NCBI RefSeq assembly: GCF_905220415.1
Contig: NC_059541.1
Location: 9,808,501 to 9,872,500 of the forward strand
Origin: Colias croceus
Lineage: Eukaryota; Arthropoda; Insecta; Lepidoptera; Pieridae
Length of the DNA stretch: 64,000 nt
Reading direction: 5' to 3'
Part shown: positions 37,307 to 50,518 of the stretch, piece by piece
Numbering within the stretch: position 1 is the stretch's first letter
How the letters are laid out: the number at the start of each line of letters is the position of its first letter
Position numbers and translations under genes: made by a program
Notes under the pieces: generated by a model
Databases searched by the model: none
Told to the model about the DNA's origin: nothing
Seen by the model: only the letters and a program-made list of their open reading frames with translations

Positions 37307-37487
37307 CTAGCTTACCGCCCGCGGCTTCACCCGCTTTATCTAAAACCTAATAAATTAAAACCTTCCTCTTGAATTACTATGTCTATTAAAAAAACCGCAT
37401 CAAAATCCGTTGCGTAGTTTTAAAGATTTAAGCATACAAAGGGACATAGGGACAGAAAAAGCGACTTTGTTTTATACTATGTAGTGA
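37307..37487 (-). mobile_element. Helitron-like element, family A copy 6
   Basis: Minus strand begins TCACTACATAGTATAAAAC and ends CTAG, flanks A and T. The hairpin GCGG/CCGC region is visible as 'cttaccgcccgcggcttcac' in plus orientation. Confidence 0.75.
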
Positions 37488-37763
37488 TATCAGTAATGCG
37501 TTGCTAAAATTTCTGTAGGATATTAATAATTAAAGCATTTCTTTTACATGATAATATAATTTAATTCAAGGACTCAACATAGGTCTCACAAATTAAAATC
37601 TATTTTCATAACCATAAATTAATTACGAAAATACTAAAATTACCCTCACTAACAAATCCAATTAAGTCTTTGGAAGTTTTATTTACACAAATAGCTTGAT
37701 AACTAAAATACATTAATTATTAATAATTAAATAAACATTAGTTCTTGTTCTTCATCTTTATTA

Positions 37764-38004
37764 TCCATACTAATATTATAAATGCGAAAGTAACTCTGTC
37801 TGTCTGTCTGTCTGTTACTTAATCACGCCTAAACTACTGAACCAATTTTCATGAAATTTGGTATAGAGATATTTTGATACCCGACAAAGGACATAGGCTA
37901 CTTTTTATACCGGGAAAATTATGCAATCCCGGAAATCCCACAGGAACGGGAACTATGCGGGGTTTTCTTTGACTGCGCGGGCGAAGCCGCCGGCGGAAAC
38001 CTAG
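37764..38004 (+). mobile_element. Helitron-like element, family C copy 2
   Basis: TCCATACTAATATTATAAAT at the start, CTAG at the end, flanks A and T, with a (TCTG) microsatellite near the 5' end and GCGGGCGAAGCCGC hairpin before the end. The longest family-C copy here (241 bp). Confidence 0.75.
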
Positions 38005-40517
38005 TATTTTTATAAATTTTGGAATATTATCAAAATTTGTTATTTTATTCCATCATCATCATAATAATATATTCTCAAAGTTATTTTGTTGGTCCTATCA
38101 ACTTAGCTTTTGGACTTTGGACCGTTTTCAGGCCGCATATTTCTTTGAGCCATACAAATAGATAAGCAAAAGATTACTGGTCTGTTCGACTAGTATGTAG
38201 AAGGACAAGAAGAAGGTAATATGTATAGTTTTCATAGATTTTACTATCCACATTAATATACTAGACGTGGGTGACATTTTATTTAAAGGAGAAGGTAACA
38301 CTAAAAATTTTGACACGTTTGGTCTAGCAATTACTTAAAATAAATAATCACAAATCTATCTTCATTCGGACTGCTTAATCAAAGTTAAGATACACCATAA
38401 TACTTATTCAACAAGCTCTACCAGCAATATATTTCGCACGATCGCACAAAACCCAGTACACAGAACAAATCCAATAAAACAAGTTTAAATTGATACAGCG
38501 ACAATGATAGTCTTTAATTCGAATTACGCGCTACGAAGTTTAAAAGGATTTATTTTATACAAATGTAGGAAAAACGAAATTATTTCCCCTTTGCCGACGG
38601 TAATGTAGGGGGATTGCGTGTTGTCCGTTATTCGGAAGGTCGGTGGCCCGATGTATTGAATCTGTGGAAATGTTTGCCGGTTTGCTCACAGAATATGCAC
38701 ACTGCACAGTCATATATTATGGTCGTGGGAGTTTTGATTTAGGACCTTTTTAACGATTTTTGTCTTAAATTTAATTTTAGCTTTCAAAACAGGATTCATT
38801 TTATAATGAAACTTTTTATACAATACATAAAAAGCCGTGTCGCGGTTATTATTACCAGACTCCGAAACGTCTCTACCGATTTTTATGAAAATTTGTGTGG
38901 ATACAGGGTAAGTTTGAGAATTATTTATAATCTGTCTCTTACATAGATTATCCTAACCATAAATATGGTAAAATAATATTAATGTTACACAACACAAAAC
39001 ATATAAAACAATTTCTAAATATCAGTGCCTACACTCTCAAGTAGTAAAGAACTTTCATCCAATGAATCTTAATTTAAAGACACTGCTATAGCTAGTTCTA
39101 TCAAGTCACTCGAATATAATAGGATTAGAGACATCTATTTAAGGCCACAGGGCAATAAATCTTAGACAGTCGAATAATTCGATTGATTAATCGTTCGGCT
39201 TCGATAGTTTTCCACACTCTAATCTAACATTTAATCAACCCAATTGTAAGACTTGGGAATTGTCAGGGAATTTTCACAATTAGTCCGGAATTTTATGCTT
39301 AAATTTTTTTCGAAAGCGTATTCTGGGAAGAAATGGCTTGGATATTTGTAGTTAGATTATTTACTGCTGCTACAGCAGTGTGTACTAAACTTATATATTT
39401 TAGCAAATATAGACGTGACCTAAAATTTCCTAGCGATCACAAAATTAGATACGTAATTCTGTTTATCTAATGCTTATAATCAAAAAATAGTGCTCTATAT
39501 AATAATATGTAAAGAGAAACTCAATTCATTATATTACCAAACAAAACATATTATATCCCATTTGGCAGGTACTAATTCACACTGTACATCGTAAACAAGA
39601 GTCATGTTAGGCCGATTACATACTAGTAAAATTAGATTGTCCCAAGGGACACCTTAAAGCGTAGTACACACGCTGGCCTGCTCATAAAATTTTTGCCAAA
39701 TTAGCCTATTAAGGCCTGTCACCTGCGTTAAGGTGGGCACTGTCAATTGGTACCATAACTTTTTTATGGATAAGGCAAATGAGATACAATCAATTTACTA
39801 ATAAATGGAGCATTTTTACGAGAATCCTGCAGTCTTATGGTTTCACTGTGCGCCTGGCTTTACTGAAAGCGTGCAAATAATAATACTTGGGATTTGTAAT
39901 CCGTGTAAAAATAAATAACGAAGTAATTGTTATGTAAGTGTTAAGAATTACAATTAAAAGCAATTTCAATATAACAATGCTCATTTCCATCGATCGATCT
40001 TATTTTAAGGATGGAAACAAATATAATCATGGTACTCACATCTTACATGTTTAAAATATTTCTTGCTTGGAGAAGACTCATAAAACAATATTTATAAAAG
40101 CTTACATGGGACCATATCAATTTAACTTCCTTTAAAAATGTGTCCTCAATGAATACAACCTTTTAAAAGTTAATCATATTTATTTACCGAAAAGCGTTGA
40201 TTGATTTACGACTGCGGTACACTAATAAGTAATGAAATGTGTTCCAAGGACGACAATTACACAGAGCCGTACAAAAACAGTGTTTGAAAGCTAATTGCGT
40301 GACTAACAACCAACCAGGACTGAATAGTTAAAGGCAACAATTTGTACCTAACTAACAACTACGTTAATTATCAAACTGTCTGCTTCTAATGTTACCTTTG
40401 GGCTCCAAATAGATAGTGTGCGTTTTATTCTTGCCGTTTCGTGTTGACGTGTCACAATTTGTTTAGATTTCTCGTACTATAACAGTTTAATATTAGGTTT
40501 AATTAGCAATAAAACAT
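38005..40517. other. No gene seen
   Basis: A+T-rich. A weak repeat-like phrase at 38857-38925 ('accgatttttatgaaaattt') resembles a Helitron or LINE body but is too decayed to classify. Confidence 0.4.
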
Positions 40518-40868
40518 TTTTTTTATGTCAGAGCAAGCAAAGGAGCAGGTGGGCCACCTGATGTTAAGTGGTCACCACCGCCCATAAACACTTGTAACAC
40601 AAGAAGTGTTACAGGTGCTTTGCTGGCCTTTAATGGACAAATAAGCTCTTTTCTTGAAGGCCCCAATGTCGTAGTTGTTCGGGAACACCGCAGGTGGCAG
40701 ATCGTTCCACAGTTTCACCGTACGCGGAAGGAAGTTGCGGGTGAAGCGGACAGTGGTGGAGCGCCAACCATCCAGATGGTGCGGATGGAACTGGTTTTTA
40801 CGGCGTGTGGTCCGGTGGTGGAACTGTGCGGCTGGTAAAAGGTGGAACAATTCCTCAGAGCACTCCCC
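40518..40868 (-). mobile_element. 5'-truncated LINE: C-terminal end of ORF2 plus 3' UTR
   Basis: Reading from 40868 to the TGA at 40572-40574, about 98 codons encode GECSEELFHLLPAAQF, then RTTRRKNQFHPHHLDGWRST, FLPRTVKLWNDLPPAVFP and SVYGRW. This is the C-terminus found in lepidopteran CR1/jockey-group non-LTR retrotransposons (known from memory). A stop lies just upstream in frame, so the copy is 5'-truncated. The following 3' UTR ('ccacttaacatcaggtggcc' in minus sense) ends in an A-tract (T's at 40518-40525). The fragment is dead: no RT catalytic core. Confidence 0.8.
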
Positions 40869-43253
40869 ATTAAATTACATTATTACTAAATCATTATTTT
40901 CATGCTCACAATTGAATGTAAAGCGATCTCACAAACGTTTTTTGATAAGACTTGTTGCCCTACGACCACGTAGTCACATACGAATAATAGTTTCGGAAAA
41001 ATACATGGACGTATGCATAGGTAGGTCTGAAGTATGTATGTATTTCCAAATATATAAAGTTGTTCAGAAAGTATATTGGATAATCAATATTGTGTAACTC
41101 CATTTAGTGCAGTGGGGAAAAACCTTTTTGAAAATCGAGACTACACCATTTGTTTAAAATTACAACATTCCAATAACAGACGACATTAAAACATTAAAAC
41201 CTCATTTCTGTTCAATTTATGTTCCATAAAATAAAAAATGGAAGCATAACAACATTGCAAAACTCAGATATAGCTCAATTATTTCTTCCATTACACGAAA
41301 CAATATTTTATTTCAAGAAATGCATTAATTCCTTTCAAATTGTTTCTTCATACTTTTAAAATAACTTTTCATTCTGTCTAAGAGTATAAATGGATTTTTA
41401 CTATAATAGCGTTTCCCTGAATTGACTAAAATGCACTATGCATCGTAAGTGCCGCTTTGCGTGACTCCTTATTGGTTCTAGTTTTATTGACGATAAACTT
41501 TTTATGATAGAGAGAAATCACATTTTACGTATTTGCGTTTAAAATGGTATGGAAATTAAAATTGTCTGATATTTGAATTTAATTAGAAAAAGTATTAAGG
41601 TGCATGTTTCATCAAAAGAGAATTTATCGCAAACAAACTTGCTACGTATGTCGTAGCACGTCGTAGCTCCTGTTTAATTCATTTACTTCTTATATTAATT
41701 TAGTTAATTTAGATCTATACTAATGGTTTGTTATGGTTGACTGTATAAGGCACATTAAGGTCGTAAAACTGTCTTATTTGTAGAGATATAAGTGACACAT
41801 AAAATTGATGTCGGTTAAAATATGAGATTAATTTTTCTTTATTTTTAAATTTTCTTTGTCAATGACAACCTTAGCAGCGAATTAAATAATCCTAGTAGGT
41901 ACTTATTTGAATAGTATTCGCTTACTTTACAAAAGAATTAGCTCACCTCTGCTAATTGGGTAAAAATATATACACGTACATAATATGTATATTATTACAA
42001 ACATCAAACAAGAAAGTGGGAATCGAAACGTTACTGAATTTTCATTGACCGCGGGTCACGCAAAGTCTCACTTAAGAGTTTTTCGTGTATTCCAAGGCAT
42101 TTTCACTCGTTTTATATTTCGACATGACATTCTACCATTAGATTGTAAGCCTCCGTGCGTAGCGATACTTCGGTGTGAAGGCAATGATTAAAATTTGATT
42201 TATAGAAACTGTTCTGACTGAGCGAGACGCAAATACGTTTAAATTTCGTTAATTGGTTTAGATTTTAGCTTTTATTACTTTATTAGTTCAATTTGGGAAT
42301 TGTTTGGATTCGAGGTTTTAATTTATGTATTTATTATCATATAATATATTTTAATGTCATGTTTGGATGTAGCTTATATTGAACTGATACAAATTTCGTG
42401 CAATTAAATACATTGAATGTAGAGAGTAGAGACTTAATTATCGAATTAAATTATCAAGATACGAGTCTGATTTGTTAGTAATTACTATCTATGATCATAT
42501 ATGAAAGTTTAAGAAATCAGAGATACACTCAATTTTAAAACATTCCACAATATTTCTTCATTAGAGTTACCATTATATTTTAATAGTTACAATACAAAGT
42601 ACCGAATTATATTATTGCGTGGATATTTCTAGACTACATGCCAATAAGCTAAGTTCTCGATAAATTCCGAAAGGTAGTTAGGGATGAATGTTAGGAATCT
42701 TAAAATGTAACGGCCTACAAATTACCCCTAGTTCAATGTAACTACGTGATCCGAATGGTAAATGATTTGCAGAAGAATTCGGCGTTACACAAATGTTTTT
42801 AGCAGGCAAGCCTCGTCGGTTCGATTCCCAGTGAACCATAAGATTGTAGATCGTTTTGGTAAAGAAAACAAACAATTTTTTTTTCGAACAAATTAGCCGC
42901 ACGAGTTTTGTGTGTATGTGGAAGTAACTTTGTTAATACGTACAAAACGTGAGTTCCCTTTTTATAATGTAATCTATTCTGCAGTTCCTTAAGTATTGAA
43001 GTCGTTATTATAAAATTCTTTCTTTGTTCCTGAACGTACATAGCACAATTCTATCTCCACACTGTATCGAATTCACCCCAAAAAACAATAAAATACAGGA
43101 GTACAGAATGTCACATTATTTATAAATATGTAAATGAAAATATCTATACTAAATCACTTTTATCATTGTTTTTATTACGATAGCCTGTTTTTTTCCTTTA
43201 TCTGTATTGGTTAAAATAGGTTTATCTATTGTAGAGTTCATAAATATAATATA
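40869..43253. other. No gene seen
   Basis: A+T-rich apart from the B-box-like site at 42818. Open frames at 41985-42191 (+) and 42678-43041 (-) show no family motif. Confidence 0.45.
42800..42845 (+). repeat. tRNA-like B-box fragment
   Basis: GGTTCGATTCC at 42818-42828 is a perfect RNA polymerase III B box, preceded by 'agcaggcaagcctcgtc'. I cannot fold a full tRNA cloverleaf around it, so it is more likely a SINE remnant than a tRNA gene. Confidence 0.4.
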
Positions 43254-43470
43254 CTAGATTTCAACCCGCGGCTTCGCCCGCGTTTTCAAAGGAAAACCCG
43301 CATTGTTCCCGTGAGATTACCGGGATAAAACCGATCCTATGTGTTAATCCAAGTTACACTCTATATGTGTGCTTAATTTCATTGTAATCGGTTCAGTAGT
43401 ATTTGCGTGAAATAGTAACAAACACACACACACATCCTCACAAACTTTCGCATTTATAATATTAGTAGGA
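43254..43470 (-). mobile_element. Helitron-like element, family C copy 3
   Basis: Minus strand begins TCCTACTAATATTATAAATG and ends CTAG, flanks A and T, with an (AC) microsatellite and a 3' end reading GGGCGAAGCCGCGGG. Confidence 0.75.
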
Positions 43471-44120
43471 TAGGATTTATTACACTCTTCAACAGAACTA
43501 CAATTAATATCACAGCAGGAAAAGGAGCTTTGCAAACAGGCATTTAAGAAAACTGATTTAGGTTTATTTTTCCTTAAACACAGGAAAAGCTAGGTTTCAT
43601 AAAAAAATAGGTGTGCAATAAAAAGCTCTTTTTTTCTGCTCATTTTTTTCATTGAATAGTTAAATGCTTGTATATTGATAACACTTGGAGATAATAATTG
43701 GAGATGAAACACATTCTCCCATAAAAATGAATTAAACATAAACATCGTTCACTTCGCACATTACATCCAATAACAATTTATTCATTTTATTACCACATAT
43801 GAAATGGTATTCAAATTGTATGTATGCAAAATTCATTCAGGCCGATAAGCCTTTGATGCTCGATTACCCAGACAACGAATTTAAAGATTAAATTCGCAAA
43901 TCAACATTGATAAACTGTATTGAATGAATGTGGAACTTTAAAATTTTATGGCCAGCCGGATTTGAGCGTATAAACAAATTTAAACTCAATGTTTACATTT
44001 ATCGATACTATACGGACGTTTTACGATTTTATTATAATAAAAATGGGTAGTTTTAACAGTCAATTATTATTATGTGTAAGAGTAGTATTATGCGTAGTCT
44101 ATGAATAGATGAATTATTTT
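43471..44120. other. No gene seen
   Basis: A+T-rich flank of the 1.3-kb TIR element. A TATCGATA motif occurs near 44000. Confidence 0.45.
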
Positions 44121-45432
44121 CACAGAACAGTAAGAACATAATAGAAGTGCTATAATGTCATAATTAGTATGAAAACCAGTGTCGCCAAACCCACACATTT
44201 AAACAGATAGTTAAACAGTAAACTACAAGTAAACTATGCCTTTGATTGGACAGCTTAATTTGAGTAAAAACTGACTTAGGTTATAAATTCAGCATTTCAA
44301 TATGTACCCTAACGAACCAAGTTACGGTTTATTTTAGTATAACATCCCTAGGTATATTAGCTGTTTTGTTTCTCTTTGCTCAGAAATTCCAAATTCGAAA
44401 ACATTCAGCTATTCCACAACAGAGGGCGTTGGTTTTCAATACATATAACTTTGAACCTCAACACATAAAGATAAGGTTGAAATTTGTGTCACTCTAAATT
44501 AATGACATTAACTTGACATTAACCTGATGCTATGCTCTAAGGGATGTCAGCCTTGTTATCGATAATTCACAAATAAATATATTTTTGTGCATTTTTTTTT
44601 CTTTCTATTATATGAGTATAGGATAATGTGTCACATTTTGGAGTGTGTTTATTACTACTAAGTACGTCTTTTCATATTATTATATTTAAATAAAAATCGG
44701 AATAGAATAGTATAAATCTATATTTACAAAACAAACAGAAAATATGCATTATTTTAAATCTTGGAACTGCCGTAGGTTTGATGTATCGGTGGCCTTTGTT
44801 AGACTGCTCATTGCTGTTCGGGATCCAGTTAACTCGTCACGTTGCATTTATTATCCATTTCTCTTTTAAATTAGGCTCTTTCGAAAATCTATAAATAAAT
44901 AGGACAAATGAAAGCTAAGGAAAAATAGAATAAAATTTAATATTTATAATGTTTGTCTTTTCTAAAGTATCGATACTGTCGATATGCGCCACATGCATCA
45001 CTAATCCGACATTCGTTTGTTTATTGCAATAATATTCCAGAAAGTCTTGTTTGCTGTTCAATCTATATTAGTACTTATTTCTTATGGATTAAGGTTCATT
45101 TTTACTTAATATTTTTATAAATTTTTGACAAATTACGACAAGCGAAGTTGTTACATAAAATATATTTAAAATAAATTAAAATAAGACTTACCGATGGTAT
45201 GAAATGCCTCGATTGCTGATATTATTTCGTCTGCTATCATTTTTCCACTCTAATACCGAACAACACGCTCTAAATAATGAATAAATATGGAAATAAGGTT
45301 TGACAGTTGACAACCGACTCGAATATTTTTCTGCGCACAACTGAGAGCGAGTTAGGTGATCTTACTAGATCTTACTAGTGACACGTGGGCCACGCCCACA
45401 TCGCACTTCTATTATGTTCTTACTGTTCTGTG
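44121..45432. mobile_element. 1312-bp element with perfect 30-bp terminal inverted repeats
   Basis: The left end 44121-44150 (cacagaacagtaagaacata, then atagaagtgc) is the exact reverse complement of 45403-45432. ATTTT precedes the left end and follows the right end, a possible 5-bp target duplication. No transposase ORF remains, so it would be non-autonomous. CAC termini with a 5-bp duplication recall Transib-type elements, but I do not see their conserved TIR, so the superfamily is open. Inside are two TATCGATA motifs (near 44557 and 44968) and an exon-like segment on the minus strand at 45192-45240. Just outside the right end, 24 bases of the left boundary (attttcacagaacagtaaga...) recur at 45433-45456. 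Confidence 0.8.
45192..45240 (-). CDS. Exon-like segment inside the TIR element (possible captured first exon)
   Basis: On the minus strand an ATG at 45240 opens MIADEIISAIEAFHTI and is followed at 45191 by GGTAAGTC, a textbook 5' splice site (exon ends at 45192). About 100 bases upstream is TCAGTTG (plus 45339-45344 inverted), matching the arthropod initiator. A CACGTG E-box lies further upstream at about 45383. I do not recognise the peptide and find no matching second exon inside the element. It may be chance, the remains of the element's own gene, or a captured host first exon. Confidence 0.35.
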
Positions 45433-45456
45433 ATTTTCACAGAACAGTAAGAACAT
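45433..45456 (+). repeat. Solo end of the TIR element, forming a hairpin with its neighbour
   Basis: attttcacagaacagtaaga and four more bases repeat 44116-44139 in direct orientation. With the adjacent right TIR it makes a 19-bp perfect stem around ATTTT. Confidence 0.85.
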
Positions 45457-46652
45457 ATTATTTTATTTTGAGCTACTTAGCTCGTCTTGTCTTTTTTGAA
45501 TGCACCAACGTAGATTTAAATTGTCATAAATAACAAATTGACCTATTTATCTAAAATTAAGGAAAATATTCAAAACAATAAATGAATTTTATTCCAGAAT
45601 TACGAACGCATTCGACAGCTTAAATTAAAACGATAGATTTTACAGCGCATGTCCATTTTATGAAAACGTTTTTATCAATTGACAAAGGAGTCAAAGCGCG
45701 TCCAATTTTATTTTAAACTCGAACTAAAAACACTTTTGTCGAACGACTTTTCGATTAGGACCAACGAGCTAGCGTCAATCCGGGGGTCTATTACAAATTC
45801 ACTCATGGTTCAAAATAGAAATTTACCCGAATTCAAACGAAATGGTTCGATCCAAAATGTACTCTTATTCACTTACGTCCGTATTATTTTATTGAAATTG
45901 TACCTTTAAAATCCCTCGTCCTATCGGCCCTTATGTTGATATGTAGAGGACCCTTCCTTTGTGTTCGAATTTTGTACACTTTTGTCGGTAACATTGTTAT
46001 TCATGTATATTTTGCTCAATAATGTGAACGGCAAACTGTCCTGTTATTTAAAAGTAACAAGTTTTGGACCGAATTCATAAAACATAACGGTGTCTAGGGA
46101 TGTTATTTCAAGTAACCCTTTTCTTTTCAATGTCATGATAAAACCTTTTATAAATTATTAGCATAGTTCACTAAAAAAACAGTAACCACAAAACAACTGT
46201 AAACGAATTAGAAGCAACCTCTGCAAATAATCGTATCTTTAATTTTAAAGCTGTTTATTTAATTAAATGCGTTTACATTTCTCCAGATATGCCGATAGAC
46301 CAAAATACAGTTTATTCGTTTCCACTCTCCTTTGTTTTAACCCTTTCTCATTTGAACGTAACATTTTAGAATAAACAAAAGCACTATTTCTTCATCCTAT
46401 ATCTACTATGTTAGTGACATTCCATATTTTAGTTTTTCCGCTATAGGTACTATTTAATATGAGGTCTTAACTACAAGAATACGGTGGAGAAAAACAATGG
46501 GAAGCGGTTGCCGTCCTAAATCCAGACCGGCACTTAAGTCCAGCTTATAAATATGTAAAAGGTTACATTTTACACTACACGCTCTTAAGAGCTGGTTAAC
46601 CATACACCCACCTGATGTAGATGTTAAGGTGACTCTATATTTAGCCACAAAA
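45457..46652. other. No gene seen; possible unclassified repeat at 46478-46640
   Basis: The patch 46478-46640 is less A+T-biased ('gggaagcggttgccgtccta', 'cacccacctgatgtagatgt') and ends just before a Helitron-like element. It may be an old LINE 3' region; I cannot confirm this. Confidence 0.35.
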
Positions 46653-46852
46653 CTATACTGATATTATAAAGCTGAAGAATTTGTTTGTTTAAACGCGCTA
46701 ATTTCAAGAACTACTGGTCCGATTTGAAAAATTCTTTCGGTGTTGGAAAGCCGATTTATCGGGGAAGGCTAAGGCTATATAAGTATATAATATCATCACG
46801 CTAAGACTAACAGAAGCGGAGCCACGCGAGTAAAACCACGGAGCGAAGCTAG
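46653..46852 (+). mobile_element. Helitron-like element, family B copy 4
   Basis: Degenerate start 'ctatactgatattataaagc', ends GGAGCGAAGCTAG followed by T. Body 'gaactactggtccgatttga' conserved. Confidence 0.7.
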
Positions 46853-48073
46853 TACATAATATGTACTAATGTACTAGTATGTACTAATATGTCACTGCAT
46901 CTTGTTTTCTTGAAAATACTGAGGCTTATCCTCAGTGAGGTTAGAAACTCACTCACTGTTTGACTAACCTACATTTGGCAGAAATCCAGATCAATTAGAG
47001 CAGACTAGAAATGTGGCATTACAATCATATTCCTGAATATTAGGTAAGTATATATCCTAGGTTTTAAAATTACCTATGTAAGTACCAAATATGCAGAAAA
47101 GACTGACTTGCAAATTCACAAACTTACTAACTTTAATACCTATACATAATATTAGTTTAATGTTTTTTTATATATCCTGTCCTCGCATTTTCTCACTGCC
47201 TCTTACGAATCGTTGAATTTCAATAAAATGGACAGGCCTGGGAACGGGTAGATATGCCATCATCGGCTGCATCATTAAACACCAAAAGGTTGCGTTCATT
47301 GCCGATTTTCATGTTATTTGCTAAATTTACTTCAGGCGCAATCATGGTGCAATACATGTTAGAACTGCGTACAGAATATGCCTTATATATTGATAATCTG
47401 AAGATCTTGAAGTTTCTATTTACTTGATCGTTAGGAACGGTAAACGTAGAATTTTGTGTATTAGGTTCTAGGTAAACAATGTTAAGTAAAGCATTACTTT
47501 TTCTTGTTTTTCGAACCATCATGTACAATTTAGTTTTACTTAGAGGTATCTAGATAATCTTCAGTTACTTTATTAAGATTTCAACAACAAACAAACGCAG
47601 TAAAGATAAACATTAAACATAATAATATAATGTAAATCGATAATTAATTTAAGTTTAAAGCTTAATGAAAATTTATATAAATAGACTGACATGAAACTAA
47701 AACTTTGTATTATGTACTCAGTAGAACTTATAGTAGACTCACAACATAAATTGTGCTGATGACTCTAGTCTGCTACTGCTATCAGTATATTCAACACCGA
47801 TTTCCATCTATCATATAAAACACACAATAAAACTGCAAAAACAAATATCAATGCATAATTCAACTGTATAAAGTTGAAAAATATCGAGTTTATTTTTTCC
47901 ACATCGGCGCTCTGTTTAAAAACAAATCGTAAATGAAGCGAAATAAAACTCAAAGTTCATAGATCCGTTCGTTTGTTATCTGTAGTGCTTCGCCGAGCCG
48001 CTTGCGTACTTGTGTTTATGATTGGTCTAAATAAGAAAATTGAGCGGGCGACACTAATTTATACTTAAATATT
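46853..48073. other. No gene seen
   Basis: A+T-rich. Open frame 47220-47528 (-, 102 codons, reading MYMMVRKTRKSNALLNIVYL at its start) has no recognised motif. Left uncalled. Confidence 0.4.
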
Positions 48074-48253
48074 TTAATATTATAAAGCTGAAGAGTTTGT
48101 TTGTTTATTTGAACGCAATTATCTCAGGAAGTACAGGTCCGATTTGAAAAATTATTTCGGTGCTAGATAGCCCATTTATCGAGGAAGGCTATAATTATCA
48201 CGCTAAGACCAATAGGAGCAGAGCAGTTCGGGTAAAACCGCGGGCACAGCTAG
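48074..48253 (+). mobile_element. Helitron-like element, family B copy 5
   Basis: Begins near 'taatattataaagctgaaga' (first bases lost), ends CCGCGGGCACAGCTAG followed by T. Body words of family B present. Confidence 0.7.
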
Positions 48254-48735
48254 TCAATTTACATGTCCTCAGAATTGCACGACAAATGTGTAAAAGCACA
48301 TAATAAATCAATTATTTCTTAAACTTTATCTGTCACATAAAAATACAACTCATTCGAGAAACAGAAAGATTAATAATAATAATATGAGGTAGGAGGCATC
48401 TTCTGTTTATTTTGATGTGATTTGACTTCCTTTTCGAAAGTAAAGAAAAATTAACAAAATTAGTAACGAAAGCCATACTTCACATTTTTGTAGTTCAATC
48501 TATTTTTACCCAGATTTAGTTACCTAAATAAAAATATTAATAAGGGAATTGTGTTTAATGCCCACTATAAACCCGCCCATCTTATTATGCCTAATAGCAA
48601 TTTCTTTTTATCAAGCCCTCGCCTTGGTATAGAAATTATAAGAATGAGCATTACAACTAACCAAACGAACGAAAAACCTTAACTTGTAGTTATACAAACT
48701 TACACTCTTTAATTATTATTTATAAATATATTAAA
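48254..48735. other. No gene seen
   Basis: A+T-rich spacer between two Helitron-like elements. Confidence 0.5.
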
Positions 48736-48932
48736 CTAGCTTCCGCCCACGACTCTGTACGTGAATCCCCGTTTTTCTCCGATCCCACAAGAATTTCGGG
48801 AAATTATTTCTTAGCGGACGCCTACGTCCTAACATCTACCTGCATGCCAAATTTCAGCCCGATACGTCCAGTACTTTGGGCTGTGCGTTGATATATCACT
48901 ATATCAGTCACCTTTGAGTTTTATATATATGA
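48736..48932 (-). mobile_element. Helitron-like element, family E copy 2
   Basis: Minus strand starts TCTTCATATATATAAAACTC and ends CTAG, flanks A and T. 'cctgcatgccaaatttcagc' in plus orientation matches copy 1 at 21807. Confidence 0.75.
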
Positions 48933-50518
48933 AGATTTATTCGTATTAAAATTTGTCTAAAAGTTTGTGATCGTATAAAAATAAAATGGAAAGAAGAAAA
49001 CCCTTACTTGAAAGAAAATAATACTCATCACATTTTTACAGTTATCTTCTAAATACAAATCGTCTATTAAACGGCAACATATTATGTTTTTACTTAAAAT
49101 AACTCTCCACACATTTTCCACCCACGTTTCCTCTACAAAAAGCATAGTACCTATTATACCCATATTATACGGCTTCGTAGTAACAATTTTACATGTTAAG
49201 CAGAAAAAATCGTGATTTCATTTGAATTGGACCTTTACAAATTACTAGACAACGCGGTGCGTCGCGGTTACCTTTAATTAACTACAAACTGAAAATTTGT
49301 AGCAATAGTTATTTGAAAATTACGAACACAACTAATTCGTTTTGGATTTTCACCGTTGCGACTAATTAAAAATGGAGGTATTCAAAACTAAATTTGAATT
49401 TATTCATAAAAATAATACATTTAAATTTAAAAGCTTTTAGCCATTGAGATAATAGTACTACGTATGGAGGAGACACCACGAACAAAATCTGTGCGCAATT
49501 TTTTTGCTCTAAGTTTTAAAAAATATTATCTAGTTAGGTACTTACCGATGAAAGTTATTCATTTGCACTTTTCCGAATTATTTGTATTATTTGTGCAATA
49601 TCGTAACACACACGAAGGCTTATTTGATGCGTTTCACTTTAAAACAAATAAAAAATGAGCGTGCAGATACGCCATATGGCGTATGTTGAGCGGAACATAA
49701 GTGATGTAGGCGGTGTCGTCTCCATATGTATATCTCAATGCTTTTAGCACGAATATTTTGGATGGACTGAAATTTGTGATGGAATTTATTAAATGTAATT
49801 TAAGTAGTACGTATATCTCTTTTCGATTGCGCTTTAACAAAACCACCTGGGGACAGACAAGAATAAATAACTTTGATGAATAGTGAATGAATAGTAAAAT
49901 ACAAAATGAATATTTTCGAATAAAAATAGCTTGTTTCAATACCGCTTTAGGTTGTAGTATAGTTAACCTTTAGGTTGTAGGGATGATTCAGTCTGGAGTA
50001 TGTTTTATGAGCTTAATCAAAAATTTATATTGTAACATAGTAAAATGCAATATAATAAAAACATGAAAACTGCTATACTACAAAATTTACTTCAAGAAAG
50101 ATTGCCAACTTTTAAAACAGAATGTATTTAAAAGTTTAAATTTTAAACTACCTCACAATATGTTAATTAGACGGCAAAGATCTTTGATGTATATAATATG
50201 TAATGAAAGTAATCTTTATCTATTTCCAAACAAAAAAAAATAAATTCCAACAAAACACACACATACACAGCAAACCTTAAACCGTTCTACTGTATCTATA
50301 CATTCCATGCAGGCAAGAATAAAAATCAAACCCAAGCAAGTCGTTCAAAAACTCACATGCCTATTTTTAAAAGATATTGGCAATCGTCCGTGATCCAGAA
50401 CGATAAACTCGTCACAAATCCCTACAATTAAAGCGAACTAATTACTCTAGATCGACGACAATAAAAAGAATGGACTTAAAAAACTGGAGCACCCTTACCA
50501 TATATTTCAGGGTTTGGT
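48933..50518. other. No gene seen
   Basis: A+T-rich. A perfect 18-bp palindrome atacgccatatggcgtat lies at 49667-49684. Open frames here (for example 49634-49939 -) have no family motif. Confidence 0.45.

Noticed and set aside
40620..41097. Plus-strand open frames of 72 and 140 codons
   Set aside because: Antisense to the LINE C-terminal fragment, which has recognisable protein motifs on the minus strand.
42800..42845. Possible tRNA gene around the perfect B box
   Set aside because: No matching A box or cloverleaf arms could be found at the correct distance.
46454..46648. Minus-strand open frame of 64 codons
   Set aside because: Lies in what looks like an old repeat 3' region; no protein similarity recognised.
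47220..47528. Minus-strand 102-codon open frame
   Set aside because: More balanced composition than neighbours, but no family motif, start context or splice sites to support a gene.
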